Shown here in pieces: positions 11,002-20,485 of a stretch of 64,000 nt of DNA (position 1 is the stretch's first letter; every line of letters begins with the position of its first letter). The notes under the pieces were generated by a model. It did no database searches. It was not told the DNA's origin and was given only the letters and a program-made list of their open reading frames with translations. Position numbers and translations under genes: made by a program. This stretch comes from Pseudomonadales bacterium (GTDB lineage Bacteria > Pseudomonadota > Gammaproteobacteria > Pseudomonadales > Porticoccaceae). Location of the stretch: NCBI GenBank assembly GCA_024234435.1, contig JACKOF010000003.1, forward strand, positions 1 through 64,000. Direction: 5' to 3'.

Positions 11002-13365
11002 TTAGTAGGTATACCCAACGGTAATACCGTAAGTCGCGGGTCGCCCAGCAAATCGGGCAATATCATCCGAGGAGGGAATAATAGTTGTCCAGTAATACTC
11101 GTCCGTAATATTCTTGCCCCAGAGCATGACTCTCCATTTACCATCTTCTGTTTCGTAGCCCAAACGAGCATCAATGGTTGTAAATCCATCAAGTTCATAA
11201 GGGTGAGAATCAACCGCTCTGCTATAGGGACCTGTTGGCCAAACGATACGGTCAGCACCTATTGCCGCATCAGAATCTGTTTGACCCGTGGCCCTTACTC
11301 CCATAAACAACTCTCCGCCACTACTCAACGGGATACGATAATCAATATCCAGGTTATAGGTCAGCTCGGGGGTAAATGGTATGCGATCTCCGGAGAAGTC
11401 GTTTGCGTCACCCAACAAGTTAGTGCCTTCGTATTCGGTGATCTCTGAATCCAGATAAGTGACAGCCGCGGAAATAGTTAACGAATCCGTTACCTGGTAA
11501 ATCATATCAGCTTCAATACCGGCAATTTTTGATTCAGGTACGTTGACTAAAGTATCCAGAATCCCGAATGATGGATCGGGATATTTACCTCGCAACTGTT
11601 TGTCCGTGTAGTCGTTATAAAACACTGCAGCGTTAAGCTGCACTGAGCCATCCGCCAGTGTTGACTTGATACCTAGCTCATACGCCAAAACCGATTCAGC
11701 AACGACCGGCTCAAGTGCCGTATGATTGGCGGCCGCCAAAGCGGGATAACTGCCTGTCTTATACCCCTCGGAAACATTGACATATAACAATGAATCCTCG
11801 TTCAGGTGGAAATCTGCCCCCACACGCCAGGAAACATTATCCTCTTCCAGTGAATCAATAAACGGCTCACCTGGAATACCTTGGTTGTTAAATGCATAAC
11901 AATCCGGCAAGCCGCCAACAGGGTCGAAGGGAAGATTGTTTGGATTAAAGGGGTTCGGTGCAGGCAGGTTGCCTAAAAAGTTAAACAGGTTAGCTGTACG
12001 CAATTCGCCCGCAGCATAAGGGCAGACTTCGGCATCAATACTTGAATCGGTATACCGAACTCCTGCCCTTAAAGTAATGTCTTCAGCAATATCTGTCTCG
12101 GTACTGAAGAAAACAGCGTAGTTTTCAATCTCCTGATCGAGCAACACATTACTGTCGTTATTAATAAACAGGTTTTGTGCGCTGTTATTGGTGTTATCTT
12201 CAAAGAACAACACCTGATCTTCAAACGTATTGCTCTTTTCATAATTCACACCTGCTACCCAGCGAAATGTACTATCCGGTGAATTTGCCAAGCGAACTTC
12301 GGTATTCCAGGTATCCAGTTCCCCCTCACTTTTACGCAGGTCAAACAGGATCAGATCAGATCCGTCACCATCGGTTACCTGATCCTGCTCAAAGTCAGCA
12401 TAAGACGTCATTACCGTCAATGTCAGCTCATCATTCAAATCAAAGTCACCGCGCAGTACGAGCTGATAGAAAGTACGGTCTCCTTTTGGTGCGCTTTCAG
12501 GCGTCCAGTCTGCAGCACGCGGGTCTTCAGGCGAAAAAGGCGTAGTCAATTGCGCTTGCGCATTGGTATTCGGGTCTGCAAATGCGCCTGGGACAGTAGG
12601 ATGAAAACCTATTAATTGCTGTGCCTGAGGGTCAGATTTATCTTTCCAGCCATTAACGTTCATCTTCAAGCGAACAGCATCGCTGGGTTCATACTCGAGT
12701 AACAGTCGCCCCGCGTAATAATCCTCTTTCCCATTTTCATCATCCCGTGTGTAGCTCTTCTGCCACTCGTCTGACTTCACCCCGGTAAACGCAACACGTC
12801 CCAGCAGGTCTTCAGCCAGAGGGCCGCTGACAAATCCATTGACCTCTTTCTTGTTAAACCGGCTGTAACTAATATCCCCACCAGCAGAAAAAGTATCTGT
12901 TGGCCGCGCAGCGATAAAGTTGATAGCACCAGCCGTTGAGTTCTGGCCGAACAGCGTTCCCTGTGGCCCCTTGAGCACCTCCACTCGCTCAAGGTCATAA
13001 GCGGAGTGGCTCGCCATTACCGGAAATGGCAATGGCGCTTCATCAATATACAAGCTCGCTGCCGGATACACGCCTAACGAGCTTTCATTAAAACCGACAC
13101 CACGCAGCGTAAATATGGGCGTATTGGTTGTGCTCGGAGAGAACACCAACCCTGGCACCGTTGAAGCGATGTCCTCCAAAGACGTCAGTTTCTGTTCAGC
13201 CAAAATCTCGCCAGACACTGCAGAAATTGCCATACCCACATCATTGGCACTTTCCGAACGCTTATTTGCCGTTACCACGATTTCTTCCAGCGCCGCATGC
13301 GCCATACTGGAAGCCATTACAGCGGAACAAAGTGTAACCAATGCATTTAGTTTTTTGATTCGCAT
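11002..13365 (-). CDS. TonB-dependent outer-membrane receptor
   Basis: A 787-residue outer-membrane transporter. Residues 1-25 form a signal peptide ending SSMAHA-A, followed at once by a TonB box (EEIVVTA). The plug domain includes RVEVLKGPQGTLFGQNSTAG, and a long beta-barrel ends in the aromatic C-terminus GITVGYTY. It has no N-terminal signalling extension, so it is not a FecA-type regulator. A good Shine-Dalgarno sequence (GAGGGG) precedes ATG 13365. The divergent LuxR gene and downstream kinase operon suggest uptake of an organic substrate rather than a known siderophore. Substrate is inferred only from context. Confidence 0.92.
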   Translation of the reverse strand: MRIKKLNALVTLCSAVMASSMAHAALEEIVVTANKRSESANDVGMAISAVSGEILAEQKLTSLEDIASTVPGLVFSPSTTNTPIFTLRGVGFNESSLGVYPAASLYIDEAPLPFPVMASHSAYDLERVEVLKGPQGTLFGQNSTAGAINFIAARPTDTFSAGGDISYSRFNKKEVNGFVSGPLAEDLLGRVAFTGVKSDEWQKSYTRDDENGKEDYYAGRLLLEYEPSDAVRLKMNVNGWKDKSDPQAQQLIGFHPTVPGAFADPNTNAQAQLTTPFSPEDPRAADWTPESAPKGDRTFYQLVLRGDFDLNDELTLTVMTSYADFEQDQVTDGDGSDLILFDLRKSEGELDTWNTEVRLANSPDSTFRWVAGVNYEKSNTFEDQVLFFEDNTNNSAQNLFINNDSNVLLDQEIENYAVFFSTETDIAEDITLRAGVRYTDSSIDAEVCPYAAGELRTANLFNFLGNLPAPNPFNPNNLPFDPVGGLPDCYAFNNQGIPGEPFIDSLEEDNVSWRVGADFHLNEDSLLYVNVSEGYKTGSYPALAAANHTALEPVVAESVLAYELGIKSTLADGSVQLNAAVFYNDYTDKQLRGKYPDPSFGILDTLVNVPESKIAGIEADMIYQVTDSLTISAAVTYLDSEITEYEGTNLLGDANDFSGDRIPFTPELTYNLDIDYRIPLSSGGELFMGVRATGQTDSDAAIGADRIVWPTGPYSRAVDSHPYELDGFTTIDARLGYETEDGKWRVMLWGKNITDEYYWTTIIPSSDDIARFAGRPATYGITVGYTY

Positions 13366-13762
13366 ACCTACTACCCCTCAATAGTTGTTTTCATATAAAG
13401 GGCCCGTAAGCAAGTGCTGTTGATGCACCAATCACCCCCAACCCCTTTAATGACTGTCTTTGTTATTTGGAAACTCAAAAGAATCAGACAGCCAATGCGC
13501 AGAAGGTTAACGATCTAATGGGCTTACAGAAATAGACGGATTTCCGTCACTTTATAAATACTGAAAACAACTTAACTTGGGGATGTGCACCAACGTGCCG
13601 AATTGACAGAAAAATACTCATGGCCTAACCTGCCACGGAGCTAATCCATAGGTCAGCTTCAACACATTTCATAGCTGATATTAAAAAACGCCCTTTCATA
13701 GGGGATAAAAAATAGTTGCGTCAGCCGGTTTTTCCAGCTTGGGTATCCAGTGGGGTTAACAG
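13366..13762. promoter_or_regulatory. Divergent promoter region between receptor and LuxR-type gene
   Basis: A 397-base gene-free stretch that must hold promoters for both the receptor (leftward) and the LuxR-type gene (rightward). It contains a 14-base near-palindrome at 13535-13548. A weaker CCCT-N5-AGGG element lies near 13692-13704. I find no tRNA, repeat family or small gene here. Confidence 0.6.
13535..13548. promoter_or_regulatory. Operator-like palindrome GACGGA-TT-TCCGTC
   Basis: A perfect 6-2-6 inverted repeat midway between the divergent receptor and LuxR-type genes. It lies 170 bases from the receptor start and 215 from the regulator start. It is a candidate binding site for the adjacent regulator; binding is not shown. 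Confidence 0.4.
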
Positions 13763-14521
13763 ATGATCCATAATTTTGAGCTGATGAACAGATCATATTC
13801 TCGCCAAATACTGACCAAGTCTGGCGCCAACGGTCTTTCACTGTTTATTTTGGATAACAGTGAGGGTTCTGCAAACCCAATATCTTTCCTGTTTCATAAA
13901 CACGTCTCTCAAGAAGCTTTGCAGAGATATGCTCAAGGCCTTTATCGTTACGACCCACTGATTCCGAGAGAGGGATCGATATATCGGAATTGTTCACAAT
14001 TTACCGGTATCGGGCTATGGTCCAGCACCCAGGGCCAGCAAGCGTTCTATCAAAATAATGCTCAAACAAAACCTTACTGGAAATATTTTTCAAGGCTTGG
14101 CTTTAATGAGACCGCCGTTAGCTTCAGCTCGATATCAAAGAATCTTTTCTTGATAATTGGACTGCATTCGCTTGGAACACGCCGACATCTTTGTATTGAA
14201 AAATCGCAGCCGGATATGGAGAACTGGTTGGATGAATGCCGGGAATCCGTTATTCATTTCTCTATCACAAAAACGCTCTCGAAAATTAGTGACCAAGAAG
14301 AGTCTGAAAAACTGGCTGCTCTAGACGAAATACTCACTAACCGGCAGTTTCAGGTAGTATGCGAACTCCTCAAAGGGAAAAGTAATAAGCAGATTGCTTA
14401 TAGCCTGAAACTCTCCGAATACACCATTGAGAATTACTTAAAGAAAATTTATAAAATTTTTAACCTTCACAGTAGAAGCGCGCTAATTACATTGATTAAA
14501 GACCAACATTATTTCTCTTAG
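13763..14521 (+). CDS. LuxR-family transcriptional regulator
   Basis: A 252-residue regulator with a C-terminal LuxR-type helix-turn-helix at about residues 190-245 (LTNRQFQVVCELLKGKSNK, then the recognition helix region SEYTIENYLKKI). The N-terminal 170 residues look like a ligand-binding domain, with a conserved-looking GLYRYDPLIP segment, but are not a clear acyl-homoserine-lactone domain. It is divergent from the TonB-dependent receptor and so probably controls it. The coding sequence is richer in A+T than its neighbours, which hints at transfer. Its stop lies 5 bases from the converging der stop, leaving no room for a separate terminator. Confidence 0.85.
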   Translation: MIHNFELMNRSYSRQILTKSGANGLSLFILDNSEGSANPISFLFHKHVSQEALQRYAQGLYRYDPLIPREGSIYRNCSQFTGIGLWSSTQGQQAFYQNNAQTKPYWKYFSRLGFNETAVSFSSISKNLFLIIGLHSLGTRRHLCIEKSQPDMENWLDECRESVIHFSITKTLSKISDQEESEKLAALDEILTNRQFQVVCELLKGKSNKQIAYSLKLSEYTIENYLKKIYKIFNLHSRSALITLIKDQHYFS

Positions 14522-14526
14522 CGACA

Positions 14527-15936
14527 CTACTTTTTCTTCTTTACGTGCTTCATCATACGGCGTTTTTTGGCGACCTGACGATTTGTCAGTTTGTTCTTCC
14601 TGCCGGCAAAGGGATTATCACTCGTGCGATATTCGATCCGCACGGGTGTTCCATGAAGATCCAGTGCCTTGCGAAAGGTTTTTTCCAGATAACGGGTGTA
14701 ATGACTTGGCACTTCACTGGTCTGATTACCGTGAATCACAATAATGGGCGGGTTCTTGCCCCCGGCATGGGCGTAACGCAGTTTGATGCGACGACCGCGA
14801 ACCAATGGCGGCTGGTGATCGGCAGTAGCATCTTCAAGAATACGAGTCAGGTGATTGGTACTGAGTTTATCTGTTGCCGCTGCAAATGCTTTTTCGATTG
14901 AACCATAAAGCTTGCCGACACCACTGCCATGCAGAGCCGAAATAAAGTGTACATCGGCAAAATCCACAAATCTCAAACGGCGATTCAGTTCCGTTTTCAT
15001 CCACTCTTTTTTGTCACTGTCCAGACCATCCCACTTGTTGATGACCAGAACCAAAGCTCTACCTGCTTCCACAACACTGCCCATCAGGTGCATATCCTGC
15101 TCGACCAATCCCTCCTGAGCATCCATCAGCAATACCACAACATTGGCATCGTCAATGGCCTGAAGTGTTTTCACAATAGAGAACTTTTCAACGGTCAGTT
15201 TGACATTTTTGCGACGGCGAATTCCGGCAGTATCAATAATGGTATAGGGTTTGCCATCGCGCTCGTAATCAATATAGATACTGTCGCGCGTGGTTCCCGG
15301 CAGATCAAACACAACAACCCGATCCTCACCGAGCATACGATTAACCAGCGTTGACTTTCCCACGTTGGGCCGACCGATAATGGCTATTCTGGTAGCCCGG
15401 GGGGCATCTTCATCAATATCGCCAGAGGCTCCGTCTTCGATGTTAGGCGGATAACTGGCAAGCACCTCTTCCATCAGACTTTTTACCCCGCGGCCGTGAG
15501 TCGCGGTGATCGGAAAAATCTGCTCATAACCCAGTTCGAAAAATTCTGCTATAGCAACGTCCGGGTTAATCCCGTCCACTTTGTTGGCAACCAGAAATAC
15601 CTTGCGCTGCTGCTCTCTGAGATGAGCTGCCAACTGTCGATCAGTTGCCGTTAAACCATCGCGACAATCCACAACAAACAGTACAGCATCCGCTTCATCA
15701 ATAGCCTGCAATGACTGGGCAGCCATCGCCTCATCAATACCTTCTTCTTCACCGGTAATACCACCGGTATCGATCAACATAAAGCGATGGCCAGCAAATT
15801 CTGCTTCGCCGTATTTGCGATCACGAGTGAGCCCCGGAAAGTTGGCAACCAAAGCGTCCCGCGATTTAGTCAAGCGATTAAACAGTGTCGATTTGCCCAC
15901 ATTGGGCCTGCCCACCAGGGCAATTACAGGAATCAT
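14527..15936 (-). CDS. der: Ribosome-assembly GTPase Der (EngA)
   Basis: Essential GTPase with two tandem G domains that acts in 50S ribosomal subunit maturation. Both P-loops read GRPNVGKST, and switch regions DTGGITGEE and DTAGIRRRK are visible. A C-terminal KH-like domain and a lysine-rich tail (KKRRMMKHVKKKK) complete the 469-residue product, the usual length. It follows bamB after a hairpin terminator, matching the standard yfgM-bamB-der order. Its own promoter probably lies near 15940-15975. Confidence 0.97.
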   Translation of the reverse strand: MIPVIALVGRPNVGKSTLFNRLTKSRDALVANFPGLTRDRKYGEAEFAGHRFMLIDTGGITGEEEGIDEAMAAQSLQAIDEADAVLFVVDCRDGLTATDRQLAAHLREQQRKVFLVANKVDGINPDVAIAEFFELGYEQIFPITATHGRGVKSLMEEVLASYPPNIEDGASGDIDEDAPRATRIAIIGRPNVGKSTLVNRMLGEDRVVVFDLPGTTRDSIYIDYERDGKPYTIIDTAGIRRRKNVKLTVEKFSIVKTLQAIDDANVVVLLMDAQEGLVEQDMHLMGSVVEAGRALVLVINKWDGLDSDKKEWMKTELNRRLRFVDFADVHFISALHGSGVGKLYGSIEKAFAAATDKLSTNHLTRILEDATADHQPPLVRGRRIKLRYAHAGGKNPPIIVIHGNQTSEVPSHYTRYLEKTFRKALDLHGTPVRIEYRTSDNPFAGRKNKLTNRQVAKKRRMMKHVKKKK

Positions 15937-15978
15937 GAAAGCTCGTAATTAACGTGATTGATTAAGTAGATATGCAAA

Positions 15979-16003
15979 AATGCCGCCTTACAAAGGCGGC
16001 ATT
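15979..16003 (-). terminator. Intrinsic terminator after bamB
   Basis: An 11-bp perfect stem (AATGCCGCCTT / AAGGCGGCATT) with a 3-base loop, followed on the reverse strand by a run of T. It sits 44 bases after the bamB stop and before der, so it likely ends the long minus-strand operon, with der partly uncoupled. Confidence 0.75.
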
Positions 16004-16046
16004 CTACATTAAACGCAACAACTGGCGCTGACTTTATTACACCGGA

Positions 16047-17210
16047 CTAACGTTTCTCAAAAGCATAAGCCGTTATCGAGCCATCATTTGCAAGCACATA
16101 TAACCGTTCACCATCAGTCACCATTGGCGCGTTAACACCACTACCGTCAACCTTGGCGCGAGCAACAAAGTGACCGTCAGTCTGTGACAAAAGATGCAGA
16201 TAACCTTCGCTATCAGCTACAGCCAAATAGCCTCCCGCAACTGTCGGGGCACTCAATTTTCGATACAAAAGCTGATCATTCGTCCAAAGTACCTGCCCGC
16301 TACTGGCTCTGAAAGCACGAACGGTATCACCCTCTTCCACCATATAAACCTGCCCGAGTCCATGGGCCGGACCACGGTGACTGGAACTGTCCTGAAACCA
16401 CAGATTACGACCGGTGCCGCGGCTAACAGCTGTCAGCCGCCCCTGAAAGCTCCCAACGTAAAGAACATCACCTTCCAAAAGTGGTTGACCGTCGATATCC
16501 ACCATACGTTCCAGCTCGGTGCGACCCTGCGGGACGGCGATACGGTTTTCCCACAGCTGGGTACCGCTATCCGCAGACAAACCATAAATTTTACCATTGG
16601 CAAACGCAGCAATTACCGTGCTGCCGACCATCAGCGGGGCACTGGAACCACGCAGTGTCAACACTGGTGAATCAATTCTGAACTGCCACACCTGCTCACC
16701 AGTTGCTGCATTAAGCCCCAGCAATTTTGCGTCTTGGGATTGCACCGCCACAATAGAACCATTGCTGGCTGGGGCAGACAGCACTTCACTGGACGTAGAG
16801 GCTTGCCATTGTAAGTTTCCTGTCTCGGCATCAAGAGCAAAAATATCGCCTTCAGCGCTACCGACAAAGACACTACCATAACCGGCACCCACACCGCCGG
16901 TCAGTGTTGCCTCCAGCTCGGTGTCCCAAAGCTTCTTGCCGTTAGCAGTATTGACGGCAATAACATTGCCATCGCTATCAGCCGCATAAATTTTTCCTTC
17001 GTACAGCGCTGGCAATAAATTGCTGCCTATACCTTCAATACTGCCAACTCCGCCACTGGACCAGAGTTTGTCAATCTCTACTTCTTCATCAAAATCTACC
17101 AGTTCCGCCGGTTCGATCTCCGTCTTTCCATCGGTACTGAAATCCAGCCAGCTACAACCGGACAAAAATAATGAGCTACAACATAATAGCCCCAAAAAAA
17201 GACGTTTCAT
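16047..17210 (-). CDS. bamB: Outer-membrane assembly lipoprotein BamB
   Basis: Beta-propeller lipoprotein of the BAM complex, which folds and inserts outer-membrane proteins. The 387-residue product begins with a lipoprotein signal, lipobox LSGC with the lipidated cysteine at residue 19. Repeated PQQ-like blades follow, with the pattern A-x-GKxYALDAxTGxxxW (for example ALDAETGNLQW and GLSADSGTQLW). Its start overlaps the yfgM stop by one base, indicating translational coupling. Confidence 0.96.
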   Translation of the reverse strand: MKRLFLGLLCCSSLFLSGCSWLDFSTDGKTEIEPAELVDFDEEVEIDKLWSSGGVGSIEGIGSNLLPALYEGKIYAADSDGNVIAVNTANGKKLWDTELEATLTGGVGAGYGSVFVGSAEGDIFALDAETGNLQWQASTSSEVLSAPASNGSIVAVQSQDAKLLGLNAATGEQVWQFRIDSPVLTLRGSSAPLMVGSTVIAAFANGKIYGLSADSGTQLWENRIAVPQGRTELERMVDIDGQPLLEGDVLYVGSFQGRLTAVSRGTGRNLWFQDSSSHRGPAHGLGQVYMVEEGDTVRAFRASSGQVLWTNDQLLYRKLSAPTVAGGYLAVADSEGYLHLLSQTDGHFVARAKVDGSGVNAPMVTDGERLYVLANDGSITAYAFEKR

Positions 17211-17905
17211 CAGTCATCCCCTTCAGATGATTCAGTTTCCAGCTGCACATCCTGGCGCGGCAGAACCTGGTTAATTTTCAGCTCAAGTATCGGGCGCGTG
17301 CGATCGTCTGCCGCGGTTGCTGCCAGGGCATCCTGATAGAACTTGTAAGCCTGCCCGGATTTGCCCTGCTGATAGTAGATATCGCCAAGCGCTTCCGCAT
17401 AGGCTGCCGCCATAGCTTTGGTATCAGCAGCCTGAAGCAGATCGATGGCTTTGTCGTAGTTTTCTCTGGCCGCCTCAACCTTGGCCAACCGAAGTCGGGC
17501 AATCAGTGAAAGTCCTTCACTGGCATCATCCATGACCCCGTGCAGTTCGCTGGCTGCCGTATCGAGATCGTCTTTTTCTACCGCGAGTTTTGCCAGCATC
17601 AACGCCGCATAATGCGCATACTGACTGCCCGCATGCTGATCCTGCAGACTGACCGCCAGGTAGGTAACCTGAGCACTCTGCTCATCATTCAGGCTATTAC
17701 CGGGAGTGACGCTGGCCGCTTCCATCATTTGATCATAAAGCGCAGAGGCTTTTTCCGCCTGCTGTTGTTGGTGATCCTGCCAGCCGTTCCAGCCGAAATA
17801 CCCCAATAGAGCAATGGCAATGACAGCAAGAGTCTGCCGTCCGGATTCTTTCCACCAGCGCTTTAGCGCCTCGAGTTGTTCTTCATCTGAAAGATGTTCT
17901 GCCAC
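17210..17905 (-). CDS. yfgM: Periplasmic chaperone-like protein YfgM (TPR)
   Basis: Inner-membrane protein that associates with the Sec translocon and periplasmic chaperones in E. coli. A short cytoplasmic N-terminus is followed by one transmembrane segment (QTLAVIAIALLGYFGWNGW, about residues 24-42) and a periplasmic tetratricopeptide-like domain with ALAAT and DIYYQQGKSGQAY helices. It is 231 residues, slightly longer than the E. coli protein. It sits between hisS (32 bases) and bamB (1-base overlap), the conserved order. Confidence 0.9.
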   Translation of the reverse strand: MAEHLSDEEQLEALKRWWKESGRQTLAVIAIALLGYFGWNGWQDHQQQQAEKASALYDQMMEAASVTPGNSLNDEQSAQVTYLAVSLQDQHAGSQYAHYAALMLAKLAVEKDDLDTAASELHGVMDDASEGLSLIARLRLAKVEAARENYDKAIDLLQAADTKAMAAAYAEALGDIYYQQGKSGQAYKFYQDALAATAADDRTRPILELKINQVLPRQDVQLETESSEGDD

Positions 17906-17937
17906 ATCCAGTCCTTAATCAAGTTAGGAAAATTAAT

Positions 17938-19215
17938 TCAAGTAACACTTATATTGCGGAGTAGTTCAACAGCTTGCTCTAACGGTAATGTTTGCTGTGT
18001 TTGATCACTGCGCAGAAACTTGACTGTAACGGTTCCACAAGCAGCCTCATTTTCACCGATAATCAAACAAACGCTGGCGCCGCTTTTATCCGCTTTCTTC
18101 ATCTGATTCTTGAAGCTGCCACCACCGCAGTGATTCTGTAATCGCAACTTTTTGCAACTACTGCGAATAATTTCCGCTGTTCGCATCGCCTCGACTTCAA
18201 CATCGCCAACCGCAACCAGATAGGCATCTACCTGACGGGCGATACTATCCGGTACTGCGCCAACCGCGTCAAGCAGCAAAACCAGTCGCTCCAGCCCCAT
18301 GGCAAAACCAACAGCGGGTGTCGGTTTGCCTCCCAGCTGTTCCACAAGTCCGTTATAGCGACCGCCCGCGCAGACAGTTCCCTGAGCACCTAAGGCATCC
18401 GTCACCCATTCAAAAACCGTTTTGCCGTAATAATCCAGCCCCCGGACCAGGCGGGGATTCACCTCATAATCAAGTCCTGTTGCATCCAGCAACTCACGCA
18501 ACCTTGCGAAATGCAACCGGGAGTCATCATCGAGAAAATCTGCCAGCAAAGGAGCACTTTCCAGCACCATCTGGGTCTGCGGGTTTTTACTGTCCAGAAT
18601 CCGCAACGGGTTTGTTTCCATTCGCCTCTGGCTATCAATGTCCAGTTCATCAACCCGTTCCTGAAGAAACACCACCAGGGCATCGCGATAGCGGGCGCGG
18701 GACGCCGCCGTTCCCAGAGAATTAATCTGCAGTGTTACCGCATGATCAACACCCAGTTCCTGCCACAAACGCGACGTCATCAACAGTATTTCTGCATCGA
18801 TATCCGGCCCATCAAGACCAAACACTTCAGCGCCAATCTGATGAAACTGGCGCAAACGCCCCTTTTGTGGGCGCTCATAACGAAACATCGGACCGCAATA
18901 CCAGAGACGCTGAATCTGGTTGTAAGTCAGGCCATTTTCCTCACAGGCGCGTACACAGCCTGCGGTCCCTTCCGGACGCAGGGTAACACTGTCACCATTG
19001 CGATCATCAAAAGTGTACATTTCCTTTTCAACAATATCGGTAACCTCACCGATAGAGCGCTTGAACAGTTCTGTTGATTCGAGCACAGGAAACCGAATTT
19101 CCCGATAACCGTACCGTCCAAGTAATAACGATACGGACGATTCCAGGTATTGCCAAAGTGGTGAGTCGTCAGGGAGCAAATCGTTCATGCCCCGTATGGA
19201 CTGAATTTTTTTCAA
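17938..19215 (-). CDS. hisS: Histidyl-tRNA synthetase
   Basis: Class II aminoacyl-tRNA synthetase that charges tRNA-His. The N-terminus IRGMNDLLPDD is characteristic. Motif 2 is in FRYERPQKGRLRQFHQIG, the histidine-specific region reads LVRGLDYYGKTVFEW, and motif 3 is GFAMGLERL. The C-terminal anticodon-binding domain has a variant tail. At 425 residues it has the usual size. Confidence 0.97.
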   Translation of the reverse strand: MKKIQSIRGMNDLLPDDSPLWQYLESSVSLLLGRYGYREIRFPVLESTELFKRSIGEVTDIVEKEMYTFDDRNGDSVTLRPEGTAGCVRACEENGLTYNQIQRLWYCGPMFRYERPQKGRLRQFHQIGAEVFGLDGPDIDAEILLMTSRLWQELGVDHAVTLQINSLGTAASRARYRDALVVFLQERVDELDIDSQRRMETNPLRILDSKNPQTQMVLESAPLLADFLDDDSRLHFARLRELLDATGLDYEVNPRLVRGLDYYGKTVFEWVTDALGAQGTVCAGGRYNGLVEQLGGKPTPAVGFAMGLERLVLLLDAVGAVPDSIARQVDAYLVAVGDVEVEAMRTAEIIRSSCKKLRLQNHCGGGSFKNQMKKADKSGASVCLIIGENEAACGTVTVKFLRSDQTQQTLPLEQAVELLRNISVT

Positions 19216-19276
19216 GATTATTATTCCAGCTGTTTAAGTTATTCGTCAGTTACAGAAAATTCGTCCCGACTTGAAA

Positions 19277-20407
19277 TCAGGCTTTGGCTATCAGGTTTTC
19301 CTGCTCTGCCGCCTTTTGCGCGGCTTTGTCACGGATCAGCTCCTCGAGCCGGTCCACCAGATTTTCTTTGGGCAGTTTTGTATGTGGCTGCCCATCGATG
19401 TAAATCAGATTATTGGGAGTTCCTCCCGTCAACCCCAGATCTACTTCCTTTGCCTCACCCGGACCATTCACAATACAGCCAATCACTGCCACATCCATTG
19501 GCACAGTAATGTCTTCCAGGCGTATTTCCAGTTGATTCATGGTATCAATGACATCGAAATTCTGGCGCGAGCAACTGGGACAGGCGATAAAATTAATTCC
19601 CTTGCTGCGCAGTTTGAGGCTCTTCAGCATATCCCAGCCTACTTTCACCTCTTGTACCGGGTCAGCGGCCAGCGACACCCGCAGGGTATCGCCAATACCG
19701 TCCATCAGCAGTAAACCAAGCCCTATTGAAGATTTAACAGTGCCGCCACGTAACCCACCCGCTTCGGTAATTCCCAGGTGTAGCGGATTATCAATCATAT
19801 TGGCTATTTTTCGATACGCAGCAACCGCCATAAAGATATCCGAAGCCTTCAGACTGAGTTTGAAGTTGCTGAAGTTGAGACTGTCGAGAATTTCCACATG
19901 CCGCATTGCAGATTCAACCAGTGCATCAGGGGTTGGCTCGCCATACTTTTTCTGCAGATCTTTTTCCAGCGACCCGGCATTGACGCCGATACGAATGGGT
20001 ATATTCAGGTCTCGCGCCTTGTCAACTACCGCCTGAATACGCTTTTCACGGCCAATATTCCCGGGATTAATACGCAGACAATCAACACCAAGATCGGCAA
20101 CTCGCAAGGCAATCCGGTAATCAAAGTGGATATCCGCCACCAGCGGTACATTCACCTGTTTGCGAATCAAACCAAACGCTTCAGCTGCCTCCATGGAAGG
20201 AACCGATACCCGCACAATATCCGCACCAGCATCCTGTATTTTCCGAATCTGAGCCACCGTTGCTGCAACATCAGTGGTCTCTGTATTCGTCATGCTCTGG
20301 ATGGAAATAGGCGCATCACCACCCACGGCTACATCGCCAACCATTATCTGGCGTGATTTTCTGCGCTGAATTGGCGACTCGAAATGCATGTTTTTTCTGA
20401 TTCCCAC
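19277..20407 (-). CDS. ispG: (E)-4-hydroxy-3-methylbut-2-enyl-diphosphate synthase
   Basis: Penultimate enzyme of the MEP isoprenoid pathway; it reduces MEcPP to HMBPP using a [4Fe-4S] cluster. Cluster cysteines are visible in ACPSCSRQN and in GCIVNGPGEA. The product is 376 residues from the first ATG; a second ATG at residue 7 (20389) is equally plausible. It depends on iron-sulfur assembly, encoded a few kilobases upstream in the same gene block. Confidence 0.96.
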   Translation of the reverse strand: MGIRKNMHFESPIQRRKSRQIMVGDVAVGGDAPISIQSMTNTETTDVAATVAQIRKIQDAGADIVRVSVPSMEAAEAFGLIRKQVNVPLVADIHFDYRIALRVADLGVDCLRINPGNIGREKRIQAVVDKARDLNIPIRIGVNAGSLEKDLQKKYGEPTPDALVESAMRHVEILDSLNFSNFKLSLKASDIFMAVAAYRKIANMIDNPLHLGITEAGGLRGGTVKSSIGLGLLLMDGIGDTLRVSLAADPVQEVKVGWDMLKSLKLRSKGINFIACPSCSRQNFDVIDTMNQLEIRLEDITVPMDVAVIGCIVNGPGEAKEVDLGLTGGTPNNLIYIDGQPHTKLPKENLVDRLEELIRDKAAQKAAEQENLIAKA

Positions 20408-20485
20408 TATTTCTGACTTAAACTGTTTCCGGCTATCACATCAACTACCAGGTTCACTACAACTGACTGGCAAACAAAATCCGGC

